DNA of 64,000 nt, from NCBI GenBank assembly GCA_963691655.1, contig OY829328.1, positions 15,082,704 to 15,146,703 of the forward strand. Reading direction: 5' to 3'. The notes below the pieces were generated by a model. The model searched no databases and had not been told where the DNA came from. It saw nothing but the letters and a program-made list of their open reading frames with translations. Shown here piece by piece: positions 35,301-44,169 of the stretch (positions within the stretch are counted from its first letter, which is position 1; each line of letters begins with the position of its first letter). This DNA is from Toxonevra muliebris. Taxonomy: Eukaryota > Arthropoda > Insecta > Diptera > Pallopteridae. A program made the position numbers and the translations under genes.

Positions 35301-38300
35301 ACTCTCAGAGGCAGGCATAGACTGTCAAGGGTATGCGGACGATATAGTCCTCGTAGCCAGAGGGAAATTTGAAGAAACTCTCTGTGACATTATACAAAGA
35401 GGGCTAGGTATTACTAGGAGATGGTGCAGGTCGGTAGGGCTAAATATTAACCCTGCAAAGACCACTATAGTTCCATTTACCAGGAAAAGATCGCTCCCGC
35501 GCTGGAAACCGATATCACTAGCTGGGGAGATTATTGAACAAAAGCAAGAGGTAAAGTATCTGGGCTTAGTATTAGATAGTAAACTCACATGGAAAGCGCA
35601 TGTTGAAACAGTGACAAGTAAAGCCACTCGCGCTCTAATGGTATGTAGAAGGCTAGCAGGGAAAACTTGGGGATGTAAACCAAGTATACTGCGCTGGATG
35701 TACACAATGATGGTAAGGCCAATCATTACATATGGAGCAATAGCGTGGGCAAGGAGAACTCAACTAAAAACAGCAAAAGCTAAATTGGGGAAAGTTCAAA
35801 GGTTGGCATGTATCTGTATAACAGGAGCAATGAGAACATGTCCGACTGCTGCACTAGAGGTACTATTGGAGCTCACTCCATTACACCTCGTGATAGAGAA
35901 TGCCTCCAAGGCAGCAATCGTAAGAGGAACAAGAAATAAAAGGTTGACGAGGAGATCTATAGGGCTTGGAGACCGAGATAACCCGGCGAAAGACAACTAT
36001 CTCTTGGACTGTCCCCAGGACAGAATGGACAAACAGTATAGTTTTGAGAAACACTTCGTTGCAAAACTTAGTAGCAAGAACGAATGGGAGGGTGTAGAGT
36101 ATAACTACACACTCAAAGAACACACGATTAAGTGGTATACAGATGGGTCACGTACCGAGGATGGAACTGGGGCAGGAGTATTTGGGCCAAGAATCAAACA
36201 CTCTGAGCCGATGGGGAAGTATCCTAGCATCTTCCAAGCTGAAATTCATGCAATTAGCACATGTGTGCAACTCAACCTGGATAGACAGTACAAACGGCAA
36301 GATATCGCTATCATGTCGGACAGCCAAGCAGCCATTCGAGCATTATGCTCCTTTGAGATCACCTCTAAGTTGGTGTGGGACTGTTTGAGCAAGCTCAATC
36401 AACTGGGCAATGACAACAAAGTCGCTCTATGTTGGGTCCCTGGCCACGCAGGAATTGAGGGTAATGAGCAGGCAGACGAGCTTGCAAGAAAGGGGGCAGC
36501 AACCACTTTCGTGGGACCTGAACCCTTCTGTGGAATAGGAGATAGCGTAATCAGGGAATTACTCAGGCAAGAAGAGAGGAACAAGAGGCAAGAACTCTTT
36601 ACCAATCTTACGGGACTGAGGCAATCCAAAGCGCTTTTAGGTAATTATAATAAGAGTAGATACGCATTCTGCATTGGTCTCAACAAAAACAGTTTGCGCA
36701 TATTAGCTGGTATTCTGACTGGGCATTGCGGGCTCAGAGAACACCTTTGTAAGATAGGGGTTGAGCAAAGCTCAATTTGTAGGTTTTGTAATGAGGAAGA
36801 CGAATCATCAGAACATATTTTAGCTCAATGTGGAGCACTGATCCACAAAAGAAGGAAATGTCTGGGCATGCACCAAGTGCCCAGTACCGAACTGGCATCC
36901 ATAGATCCGGGCGCAATACTCAAATTCTTGAGGGAGACTGGACTGGATGAGGTACTCTAGGCAGATTAGACTAGAAAGAAAAGAGGGATGTACAATAGAT
37001 CTTATAGGTCGCGGTACAACGACAGAAACCTCTATAATACAATACAATGCACAAAGAAATTGGCTTCCTGCATTCCATCAATTTTAAATGAAGGTTAAAG
37101 AAAGCAAGTGTTTATTTTGTCCAATAATGAAGCTTGGTTCTATAAATACAATCCGGAAACCAAACAGCAATTCATGGTATGTAGCTCAAAGTAAAACTCA
37201 AACAAGAACCAGCAACAAGAATGAGAATGTAAATTTACTTCACCAGATCAAAAATATAGCTCCATTGCCGCTGGAAACTGGTCGAATGATGGGTTACAGA
37301 AAGTGTACTTGTGAAATGTTTTGAAAAATATGTTGCATCACAAAAAAAAAAAGAGGACTGCGTCTCTAATTTTTACACATTGATATTGTGCCAGTTCACA
37401 CTGCTGAATACACCAAGTACTTTATTGCGTTTTTAGACATAAAAAAAATTCGCCCGGCAATATATTCCCCGGGTCAAGAGCCGTGTTAAGTCTTACGAAG
37501 TAATGCGAAAAATTAGAAGCTCTAAAACCAGTTTTTTAAGGCATATTTTCAAAGGTGGATGTACCAAGTTAAGAAATGTATTGAAATTAATGGAATTTAT
37601 AAAGAGAAAAAAATTTTGAACTATTCTGATATGAAATAACTCTTCTTTTTTTTAGTCCCTCCGTATATTAATGTATGCATGTAGAAAGAAAATTTTTTTA
37701 TTGTTCTAATAAATATTTGTAGACTCAATCCTTAAAGTTTATTTCAATATGATTGTTAAAAGGGAAGGCCACTGTGACGAACCAAAAATTTTTTTTTATC
37801 TTAAATTAAAGTTTATATATTCAAAAATATGTGTACAAAATTTCAAGTCAAAATTCCAAAAATGGTTTGAGTTACAGCCATTTTGGTGATAGTAAGTAGA
37901 CTGAAAACTTAATGGACTGAAAACTTGAAACGCGTTGTTCTCGAAACGACTTTTTTCGAACTGGTCGCGTCGATAACTCGATCAAATATTAACCGATTTT
38001 CAATTTCCTTTTCAATCAGTCGCCATTTTGTGGAAAATAATAAAAAAAAAACGCTACTTACGACGAGAATTATACTCATATAGATTATTAAAAATTAAAA
38101 AATTTTTTTTTTTTTCAGAAAACCCGTTCTTGAAAAATTGACGCGTCCATGGAAAGAGAAATTTTTTTCGGGCTCCACGGCAACGCCCATATCTTCAAAA
38201 CAATTCAATATTTTTTAATAAAAATTTGTGGAAATATTGTTGGAAGTGCACTTAATAAAATGAATATAAAACGATCCCCATATTTCTTTATTTGACAGAT

Positions 38301-41300
38301 CAAAAAAATTCCTGAAAATCACAAATTTTTTCAGCCGTCATAGTGGCCTTCTCCCTTAAGTACATATTCTATATTTCTGTGGTGACAAGCCATGACAACG
38401 CAACTCAAGTTTATTCGAGTTCGAGTTATTATCATAATTGAAATCTTCATATCCGATTTCATATTGTGTCAAATTTTATGAATATCGGTTCAATGGTTTA
38501 CGAGATATTAAAGGAAAATTAACACAACTCAACTTAATTACTATTAGCATTTGAATCTTTGAAGTGATCTCCTGTAAAATTCAAAAAACACACTTATGCT
38601 GTTATGCTCTGTGACCACAGATTTGTAGTATTGATAGTTAGTTAATTTTTTTATTAAAATAAATGCCAGAAACACTTTCAAATTAATTTAGATTGGTATT
38701 AAAATGAAAACGTCAATTATTTTACTCATTTTCGGCTGAGTAACAAAAACCTTATACTAAAGGTAGCGGCTTGACCCATACTGCCTACATGTTAACTACC
38801 AGTGTGGCCAACTCAACGCTTTTTCAGCTGATTTTAGTGCTTTTTGAAAATTAAAACGCGGAAAAAAGTGATTTAGCGCTCTGTACGTTTTTTCAATTTA
38901 AAATATCTTTGAAAAATCTAAGAAATCTTCATTGACTAGAAGTATCAGATATGTGCCTGTATTAGTGAAAAAGTTCAAATGTATTGAGTTTTCTGCCACT
39001 TCTATAAGGAAAAATATTTAACGCTTTTTTAAAAAAATACGTGTTTTATTCTTCATTTTAGCGGATTTTGAAAAACAAAAGTTGGCCACACTGTTAACTA
39101 CATTTAAATTACGAATAAATTCTAAAGTTACTAATGTGCTGCACTCACAATGACATTGGCAACTGCTACAAATAATTTTAATATTAATTAATTTAATTCG
39201 AAGTAAAAATGCAATTTCTCTCAAGTCCGATTTTATTAATTGACCAACAGAATAAATAAAATGGTCGTTAAATTGGATCATAAAGTGTTGTTGATTGGGT
39301 ATAAACTTGCAGCTTCAAGTATCAAAGCTAAAAACAACAGTGCCCGAGCAAATTTGTGACAACCATGTTAATTATAAACAAATATATATTTATGTACGTG
39401 TGATAAAGTTTGATCGAGTTATCACAGGTTCAAATAATGCAATCAAAGTCTCTATATTAATAACAATTGAAGGTTATATCTTTTTAATATCTTGCATACA
39501 CATACCTAGTTGCCTTCAATTAAAAAATAACAAGTAATTTTTTTTCATTTTATAGAATACTTTTAGTGATCTCATATCAGCACAATTTATAACATGATAA
39601 AAATATCTGTGGCATTCTGTGCAATTGAGGCAAGAAAATTTATTAATTTTCTATAGAAATTATAAAAAACCAAAATTATAAAAATTAGTAGTAATAGCTT
39701 TTCGCATTTTCTCGTTTTTGCCATAACCTAGAATTTATATAAAATATTGGAGCCGCCAGGTGATTTGGTGATGCAACGCAATTAAGATTTCACTTCAATT
39801 ATAATCGTAAATTAGCTGTTACTTTGCGATTAATTTTAATCGTCGACTATTGATTATTTATTAATGCTAATTTGGTACTAGTTTTTAATAAAACAAAAAC
39901 AAGTTTTAAATTATAATTACCCTATTATAAATTATTTATTAAGTACCTAGTTTTATCAGCTTCATTAAATTCAAATAAAAAGATAATCAATTATTTTTAT
40001 ACATGAAGGAAAAAGATTTATTTTGGAATTTCCTTATGGCAATGTTGGAAGAAAATATTGAGTGGAAATAAAGGGAAACCTTGCATACAATTGACCCACA
40101 GACAGCGAAAATGGTGTAAGTAAATTTTTTGGAATGTTTCCCACTAGGCAAGAACTTTAAACTCATTTAGTTGCCTGGAATTGGGTTGAACAATTGTGTT
40201 ATAAAGCTGCTTGTGCAGTAGGGAAAATAAATTTCATAAGTACACTATTTTGTATAGTATAAAAAAAGTAAAAGGGTCGAACAAAGTGATTCAAATAAAC
40301 AAGGCGAAGACCTGAGTCGTTACCTCCTAGGGAATTTAATTTGAAAATGCTTTACATGAGCTTTATGGAGTCCTACCGCCTAGTCTGAAATCAAAAACAA
40401 AGCAGCAAAATAACCGTTTCAATATGGCTGAAGGAAAATCAAAACTCGACTAAAATTACTGGAAATCGCTAAACAAAATTATATACTTTATCTCAATAAC
40501 TTTTATTGCTTATTTTGAACTATTATTACAATAAATAAAATAAATAAAAAATCTTTTCGCATCCATTCACGTTGTGCGAGTTATATTTATACTTGAATAG
40601 AAGGAACCTACAGTTTTATTAGCTATTTTTATTTTCTACCACCTTGATCAAAAAGTTCCCGGAATAACCACCGTGTGGCGCTCCCACCATTCCGATTTGA
40701 GTTCTCTTTTCTTTTTTTTTGTTAAGTTGGTACATCTGTTGTTGATATTCCCTCTAAGTCTTAGCGTCATAGCTTGACATTTGCAAAAGTTACGTAGCCA
40801 AGAGTACATCTATCTCTGTGTGTGTTGGCGATTTTTTTACAATTTTATTAAATTGTATTGTATTAAATTTTGCGTAAAAAACGTATTTAATGGTGCACGA
40901 ACGTTTGAAATATTGGAAAAGTGTTTCGGCAACGATTCTCTAAAGAAAACGGTCGTTTACCAGTGGCACGAGCGAGTCAATCGAAGATGATGAACGCAGT
41001 GGTAGATCGTCGACATCGGAAACCGACGAATACATTGATAAAGTAAAAGACATTTTGGTCAATAACCGCAAATTAACCATCAGAGAGTATTATTTGGGCG
41101 TTATGAGGCGTTTGCATGAAGCAATTCGCCGAAAAAGACCAAAATTGTGGACCGAAAACTCGTGGATTTTTCACCATGATAACGCACCGTCGCACAGTGC
41201 CATCATTATTCGTAATTTTTTGACGAAAAATGCAACAAATACCATCAAATAGCCACCGAATTCACCTGATTTGGCTCCCTGTGACTTCTTTCTGTTCAAT

Positions 41301-42640
41301 CGAGTTAAAAACCCATTACGGGAACGCGTTTCAGTATCCGAGAGGAAGTAATGGAAAAATCGCAGGAAGCATTGATGGACATACCGAAAACCGAATATAA
41401 AAAATGTCTCGAGGATTGGATCAAGTGCTGGCATAAGTGTGTTGCAGCCGATGGGGATTACTTTGAAGGGGTCAATATAGATTTAGATGAATAAACTTGT
41501 ATTTTTAATTTTCTGAATAAATTCCGGGAACTTTTTGATCAAGGTGGTATTTTTTATTTGACCGTGTCGAGTATACTGTGCAACAATTTTATGGAAATTG
41601 TTAAGGCTCTCAACGGAGCCTGTCGCATATGAAAGTATTAGTTAGTGTTAGCAAATCCCTAGCTGGGTTTTGGTCAAACATCACAATCTTTTTTTAGGTG
41701 GATTGAAATTTCCAAATTCTAAATTTATGATGATTCTTGTGTTCAGGATTCCATACTAGATGGGTCTTTTTAGCACTTTTTTGAGATATTCAATAAAAGC
41801 CCCATTTTTCGGAAAATTTCCCTAGGGATCACTAAAAATAAGAAACATCAATGGGTATTTATTTATACCTATGCAATTATTTTTGTGAAACACTTTAACC
41901 CTTGAATATCCTGTATGGGTATGGCACAAAAAAGAAGACTTTTCGGGAATTGCTCAAAAAAGGGTCAAATACAATGGGTTAAAATATACTGAGAAAAGGT
42001 TCCTTGTAAAATGTTTGTGTGGATTTTAGAAAACAAGATTCATCTTAATGATTTCGCATATCATTTTATGCTATTTTGGACTCAAAATTTAGATATTTCA
42101 ACCCGATCCGGTTCCGTTGAAGCCCGAAAATGTATGTTGCCCTCTAGTATCGATCCCAATACGGGATGAGGTATTTTGCACCCTACAACAACAATTTTAA
42201 TGAAAATTGCTGACTTTTCAAATAACATGTTTAACTTATTATATACCTGCAGGATATAGAAATGAGAATTGAGCTCAAACGAAGAATATAGAATAAGAAA
42301 CTTCAGACTGTAGAGCTTGGGATTGAAGAAAAATTTATTTTTTGAATTTATTATCACATAATTATTTAATTTTATTCATTTAAAAAATTCTATTAAATTA
42401 AAATGGAAAAAAAAATTGTGTAAAATCAAAAGAAAAATCGCGTAGTTTTCATGTACTGAATTGTAATATATTTTATTTAATTGCAACTTTATATAATTTA
42501 TTTAAAGTCTCACTTCATTAAAAAAAAAAAAAATTTTAAATATTGCTAAAATATTAATTATTATTATTATTAATATTATTCTTACCTGCGACGGTATAAA
42601 TTAGCACTTTTTGATGCCGATTGATGATTTGTGTTAACAT
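22912..42640 (-). CDS. single-pass membrane protein with PPSY tail
   Basis: Three minus-strand exons: 42640-42586, 25429-25202 and 23393-22912, joined in phase 1 at both introns (55 + 228 + 482 nt, 254 residues). Residues 1-28 (start MLTQIINRHQKVLIYTVAVL) form a signal peptide that is only complete once exons 1 and 2 are joined, which supports the model. The outer part (about 29-108) has no cysteines and several N-glycosylation sites (NYT, NTT). A TM helix spans about 109-131 (DIITVVWYVATFLALAAFFL), followed by a cytoplasmic tail with proline-rich SPSY (161-164) and PPSY (169-172), a poly-Asn run and a conserved-looking end NFYTINELQKF. PPxY motifs bind WW domains of Nedd4-type ubiquitin ligases, so an adaptor or trafficking role is plausible but not shown. 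Intron 1 is 17 kb and full of transposons. Gene identity not recognised. Confidence 0.78.
24301..25092. mobile_element. MITE with CACGGTG TIRs, intron 2 of the PPSY gene
   Basis: The left end CACGGTGTGGTTGAACCAG and the reverse-complemented right end CACGGTGCGGTGAACTAG are imperfect TIRs 792 bp apart. The interior includes a phrase about TCTCGAAACG and ACTATTCGACCGATC that recurs, diverged, in other repeats of this window. No transposase motif was found. The insertion lies between exons 2 and 3. Confidence 0.5.
25202..25429 (-). CDS. exon 2 of the PPSY membrane protein gene
   Basis: Acceptor TATCATTTCAG precedes 25429 and donor GTAAGTATT follows 25202. 228 nt, open throughout, encoding the end of the signal peptide and the extracellular region. 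Confidence 0.8.
26640..26900. repeat. dispersed AT-rich repeat (AGGGATGTC type)
   Basis: The word AGGGATGTCGATCTCGAAACC at 26655 has relatives at 30362 (AGGGATGTCAATTTCGAGA) and 46071 (AGAGATGTCGTTCGGAATC), each followed by AT-rich DNA with AATAAACC words. They look like copies of one degraded non-coding element; ends were not resolved. Confidence 0.35.
27001..27714. mobile_element. MITE flanked by TTAA, with internal inverted repeat
   Basis: TTAA borders both ends (26997-27000 and 27715-27718). The ends GGAGACTCTGCAC and, reverse-complemented, GGGGACTCTCTCTG are short imperfect TIRs. Inside, a 24-bp nearly perfect inverted repeat (core AAAAAGCCGTAACTACAC, 27127-27146, and its complement, 27411-27435) could form a large hairpin, with a third diverged copy at 27254. 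A related but diverged sequence starts near 53790. Confidence 0.5.
28083..28140. repeat. GGAGC-rich low-complexity cluster
   Basis: CAGGGCTTTGGAGCGAAGCG continues with repeated GGAGC words. A second cluster of the same pentamer lies at 28990-29065. Together they may mark the two ends of one ~1 kb element of the insect GGAGC-type hAT MITEs, but orientation and boundaries are unclear. Confidence 0.4.
28400..28519. repeat. 120-bp foldback hairpin
   Basis: Two 50-bp arms (28400-28449 and 28470-28519) are inverted copies, perfect over the inner 25 bp (core GGTCTTGCATCATTGCAAAT) with a few mismatches outside and a 20-nt loop. Outer words TAGCACTATTCACGAT and ATCGTGAATAGGACTA look like TIRs, so it is probably a snap-back MITE. 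Confidence 0.65.
30600..30930. repeat. degenerate minisatellite, ~20-bp unit
   Basis: The region is built from diverged copies of a GAATTTTGGTCTGAATTTTGA-like unit (for example GATCTAGATTTTCGATCTG, TTTGAATTTTGGGTTGAAA, TTTGAATTTTGGTTTCAG). No single period is exact. Non-coding. Confidence 0.5.
31018..31378. mobile_element. pogo-like MITE with TA duplication
   Basis: TIRs CAGTGGACGCTCGGAATT at 31018 and its perfect complement ending at 31378 are flanked by TA on both sides (31016-31017, 31379-31380). TA target plus CAGTGG-type ends fits the pogo/Tigger group. 361 bp and non-coding. A related truncated copy is at 8995. Confidence 0.7.
32795..33316 (+). CDS. non-LTR ORF1, C-terminal part only
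   Basis: An open frame runs from just inside the insertion boundary to TAA at 33314-33316. The visible part is 173 codons, rich in Glu, Ser and Ala (EVEVDTLPTSAASEMEGI), with no zinc knuckle. The usual nucleic-acid-binding domain lies nearer the ORF1 N-terminus or middle and has been lost with the 5' truncation. The first ATG in frame is not a real start, because the frame is already open at the truncation point. ORF2 begins six bases after the stop. Confidence 0.6.
   Translation: MVTIFFPRSLGQTSERILALLNAQNEGLRTNLWKALKAREEGNGQLLTISMDELSFEAIRTSGGVINYRFGEVTVHGVHKRATEEDTSNPEPEAVSNDEPKATERVHSAVVEVEVDTLPTSAASEMEGIVLPSSTATEVEGIDLSLLNMDCPIDEEEERMLLSGSSRGKSPAK
33322..36960 (+). CDS. non-LTR retrotransposon ORF2 polyprotein (EN-RT-RNaseH)
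   Basis: 1212 codons without a break. Residues ~5-230 form an APE-type endonuclease (IQEPWHYQG, GCDANAHSTIWG, SDHKIIEF). Residues ~440-720 form the reverse transcriptase (KSPGLDGIFPALLQ, RPISLTSFMLKTLEKVV, AFLDVEGAFDNTSH, GCPQGGVLSP, and the active site GYADDIVLVA near residue 670). Residues ~935-1065 form RNase H (WYTDGSRTEDGTGAG, EIHAI, MSDSQAAI, WVPGHAGIEGNEQADELA). The C-terminus has a zinc-binding motif CRFCNEEDESSEHILAQC near 1152. The start ATG follows the ORF1 stop by five bases in a different frame, so translation by reinitiation is likely. All key acidic residues visible are kept, so the protein may be functional even though the element lacks its 5' end and promoter. Overlapping frames on both strands are shadows. 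Confidence 0.93.
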   Translation: MSSGTGIKCAQVNVHHARAASAVIARTFSKFNLGLILIQEPWHYQGAIRGMACKNGKVIWDNRQDNPRACILIRNNINYVCLTEFMTRDLVPIQAHLNIEGSKRAIVVASAYFPGEESSPPPPEVRQLVDYCNRHRLPLLLGCDANAHSTIWGSTNDNSRGEYLLEFILSANLEILNVGNEPTFVTRVRKEVLDITVCSPNIVGLVKNWRVSKEDSLSDHKIIEFLLEGTSTEIPSFRNPRKTNWTEYIEVLKCNLEGIKSCKVIKNHHELEYSVNELNEAILDAFEGSCPEKAESLGKDAIWWNSTLSDIRTEVRRLHNGAKRSGQWQAYRDKLTEYNKEIRKAKRTSFRNFCDNISSLPAASRIYKTFAKAGQDMRMALKKSDGSFTCNEKERAELLLATHFPGSVGLDSRNSEEQPRRINRVNRKVAAEICSAPRLEWALNTFQPFKSPGLDGIFPALLQKGIKEILPFLINIGRSSLAFGYIPTAWRRAKVVFIPKVGKKDTTNPKSFRPISLTSFMLKTLEKVVDNFIRCKILDTNPLHPNQHAYRAGRSTETALHDLVGKIQGALDVKEVAVCAFLDVEGAFDNTSHEAVNNSLRRRGVDNTTSRWMSEMLSSRTAEMETGLGTISVSTTRGCPQGGVLSPLMWSLVVDELLMKLSEAGIDCQGYADDIVLVARGKFEETLCDIIQRGLGITRRWCRSVGLNINPAKTTIVPFTRKRSLPRWKPISLAGEIIEQKQEVKYLGLVLDSKLTWKAHVETVTSKATRALMVCRRLAGKTWGCKPSILRWMYTMMVRPIITYGAIAWARRTQLKTAKAKLGKVQRLACICITGAMRTCPTAALEVLLELTPLHLVIENASKAAIVRGTRNKRLTRRSIGLGDRDNPAKDNYLLDCPQDRMDKQYSFEKHFVAKLSSKNEWEGVEYNYTLKEHTIKWYTDGSRTEDGTGAGVFGPRIKHSEPMGKYPSIFQAEIHAISTCVQLNLDRQYKRQDIAIMSDSQAAIRALCSFEITSKLVWDCLSKLNQLGNDNKVALCWVPGHAGIEGNEQADELARKGAATTFVGPEPFCGIGDSVIRELLRQEERNKRQELFTNLTGLRQSKALLGNYNKSRYAFCIGLNKNSLRILAGILTGHCGLREHLCKIGVEQSSICRFCNEEDESSEHILAQCGALIHKRRKCLGMHQVPSTELASIDPGAILKFLRETGLDEVL
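37759..38358. mobile_element. MITE with AAGGCCACT TIRs
   Basis: The left end AAGGGAAGGCCACTGTGACG and the reverse-complemented right end AAGGGAGAAGGCCACTATGACG are imperfect TIRs about 600 bp apart. The interior is AT-rich, with CGTTGTTCTCGAAACGAC and CGATAACTCGATC words shared with other repeats here. No transposase frame and no clear target duplication. Confidence 0.55.
38800..39093. mobile_element. hAT-type MITE with perfect 8-bp duplication
   Basis: TIRs CAGTGTGGCCAACT at 38800 and its complement ending at 39093 are flanked by TTAACTAC on both sides (38792-38799 and 39094-39101). An 8-bp duplication and a CAG start are hAT hallmarks. 294 bp and non-coding. Confidence 0.8.
39102..40636. 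other. intron 1 of the PPSY gene, no feature resolved
   Basis: AT-rich, with open frames at 39018-39281 (minus) and 39295-39537 (plus) that show no domain. Nothing supportable beyond intronic DNA. Confidence 0.35.
40639..41547 (+). mobile_element. internally deleted mariner with perfect TIRs
   Basis: Ends begin CCACCTTGATCAAAAAGTTC and match perfectly over 27 bp as inverted repeats, with TA duplications at 40637-40638 and 41548-41549. At 909 bp it is about 400 bp shorter than a full mariner. The transposase coding region between the end of the helix-turn-helix region (KLTIRE) and YYLGVMRRLHEAIRR is gone, removing the first catalytic Asp. It lies in intron 1 of the PPSY gene. Confidence 0.85.
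40841..41490 (+). pseudogene. mariner transposase, deleted and frameshifted
   Basis: The reading begins KFCVKNVFNGARTFEILEKC and FGNDSLKKTVVYQWHER, then shifts frame near 40972 (loss of a few codons) into ESIEDDERSGRSSTSETDEY and VKDILVNNRKLTIRE. This is fused directly to YYLGVMRRLHEAIRRKRPKL, then HHDNAPSH and, after a stop (TAG at 41250), NSPDLAPCDFFLF. The second and third catalytic Asp residues keep the 34-residue mariner spacing. Further stops follow. It cannot make transposase, but its TIRs could be mobilised by a related copy. Confidence 0.8.
41550..42585. other. intron 1 of the PPSY gene, proximal part
   Basis: A degraded-looking ORF at 42082-42357 (minus) has no recognisable domain. 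The last 80 bp before exon 1 are ATT repeats. Confidence 0.35.
42586..42640 (-). CDS. exon 1 of the PPSY membrane protein gene
   Basis: ATG at 42640-42638, 18 codons plus one base, ending in a strong donor CGCAG/GTAAGAAT. It supplies the start and first half of the signal peptide. Too short for an ORF scan. Confidence 0.72.
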
Positions 42641-42949
42641 TTTTATATCTTTTAAATCAAATACAGTAAATATTAAAAAAAAAAAAAGTTTATATATTTG
42701 CACTTCCTTGGATTTTATTGTGTTTTCTGTTATTGTTAATGAAAAGAAACAGAAAATAGTCGTTTATTTTATTTTCTATGCAATGAACAATAAAATTAGA
42801 GCCAAGAAAATAAAAACACGCGCACACCTTTTGGTACACACAATTGTCGCACACAAGTTCAAAGTTATTTACAATACTGAATACTTGAAGATTTTATGCT
42901 CAAATATTTAGCGAATAGCTGCCGCGATTGCAGTGGTACACACACAGAT

Positions 42950-43030
42950 ACTATATAAGTTTAAAAAATTGTCACAGTGAGGATCGAACTTGCGACTCTA
43001 TCGACGTCTGGCTGCTGAATCATGCACGTC
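42950..43030 (-). repeat. tRNA-like (SINE-type) remnant
   Basis: On the minus strand an A-box-like TGATTCAGCAG is followed, at tRNA-like spacing, by the B-box-like GTTCGATCC (near 42975). The flanks do not pair into a cloverleaf, so a SINE head is more likely than a tRNA gene. It lies about 350 bp upstream of the PPSY gene start codon. Confidence 0.3.
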
Positions 43031-43599
43031 AACAACGCGCACACACAAATTTCACAATTCACAAAATCTGCCTGTAATTTATTCAAAAATTCTGCGAATC
43101 ACTCGAGCGTAAAATAAAAAACACTAATACCAAGAAAAAACAGCACAAAAAAATTATAAGCTTGGGGAATCCGTCACACATTGACTCGCGTTCTCGGGGT
43201 TCTTTCTACAGAAGAGAAGCCGCTGCTGTGAACTCACCAGTTTATATGGAAACGAGCGGTAAAACAAAAATATAAGCTGCAAACGTCTTCAAAGTTTTGC
43301 TTTTTTACTATGATATTTTTAATGCGATTTATGTGAGCCTCGTCACGCTAATCATTTTATTCGTTTTCTTTGAACAAAATAATAAAAATAACAAAAATAA
43401 AAAGAAGTTATTCGCGATTGAAATTTTGCGCAATCTAAAATCTTTTTCACTTTTTTATACTTGTTTATTTGTGTTGGCGTCTTATCGGCCACATTGACAG
43501 TTGTGACTATAAAGTTATTTATAATTTTATTTATATATAGTAAGTAAGTATGCACTTATATATGGAACAAACAACATAAAACAAACGTAGGTTCATTTA

Positions 43600-43760
43600 T
43601 TAATTAAACACTTTATTAACGATAACGCAGCGATAACGTAACGAGACAGCAGCGACACGACACACCCGCTTAATTTCGAGCCAAGTTCTAGAATGAGCAT
43701 GCGAATAGGGCTCACACTCACAGCTCACTGACTAACTCACTAACTATAAAGAAATAAATA
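43600..43760 (-). promoter_or_regulatory. possible promoter region of the PPSY gene
   Basis: About 1 kb upstream of exon 1 the composition is more GC-rich than around it, with repeated CGATAACG words (GATAACGCAGCGATAACGTAACGAG) and a CTCACTGACTAACTCACTAAC run. Position and composition suggest a regulatory block; no core promoter element was identified. Confidence 0.22.
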
Positions 43761-44169
43761 ACTATGTGTGTAAAAATTAATGTGTGTGTGTCTGCGCTTG
43801 AATGCTGTACGTACCAGATTCAAATCACGCAAAATGTTGTATAGAAACAAGAATACTCGTAGTAAAACAGAAACTACACGATCAAGATCATTTTGCAAAA
43901 GAAAAAAAAACAACAACAACAACTACAGTAGCAATAATTAACATCATTAACAATATTTTAATGTTAAAAATACATATATATGTATGTGCATGCATCAAAC
44001 TCTTGCCAGACAAAAAATTGAGCTTTTTCGTCTTGCTCGCTGCTGCTGCTGCAAAAAATTGATGTATTATTAAAATTAGAAAGCTTTGTTTCGTCATTTG
44101 TTGAAATACTTTGTATAAAAGTAAAAACAAAAATAACAAATACCAATTTATAAAATCATTAATTTGTGT

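Larger units (their letters stand above)
32784..37045 (+). mobile_element. 5'-truncated LOA/I-like non-LTR retrotransposon
   Basis: The target duplication AATGCACAAAGAA (13 bp) stands at 32771-32783 and 37046-37058 and defines a 4262-bp insertion. It contains the end of ORF1 and an uninterrupted ORF2 with endonuclease, reverse transcriptase, RNase H and a C-terminal Cys/His motif. RNase H after the RT and the GCPQGGVLSPLMWSLVVDEL motif suggest the LOA/I/R1 side of the non-LTR tree, most like LOA/Bilbo from memory. The 3' end is an AATAC-rich tail without long poly-A. The clean duplication and intact ORF2 indicate a recent insertion. Confidence 0.85.
32560..37290 (+). pseudogene. mariner remnant split by the LOA-like insertion
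   Basis: Left of the retrotransposon the plus strand reads AKIYEDPLLTLEMVADELSL (near 32670-32740), the second helix-turn-helix region of a mariner. Right of it comes EAWFYKYNPETKQQFMV (near 37133-37185), the stretch following the first catalytic Asp (usually GDESWFYxYDPETKQQ). The two flanks are thus parts of one old mariner, now interrupted by the 4.3-kb insertion at 32784-37045 and full of stops. Confidence 0.6.

Noticed and set aside
33762..36629. Several 65-176 codon minus-strand frames
   Set aside because: All are antisense shadows of the retrotransposon ORF2, which has clear domain motifs on the plus strand.
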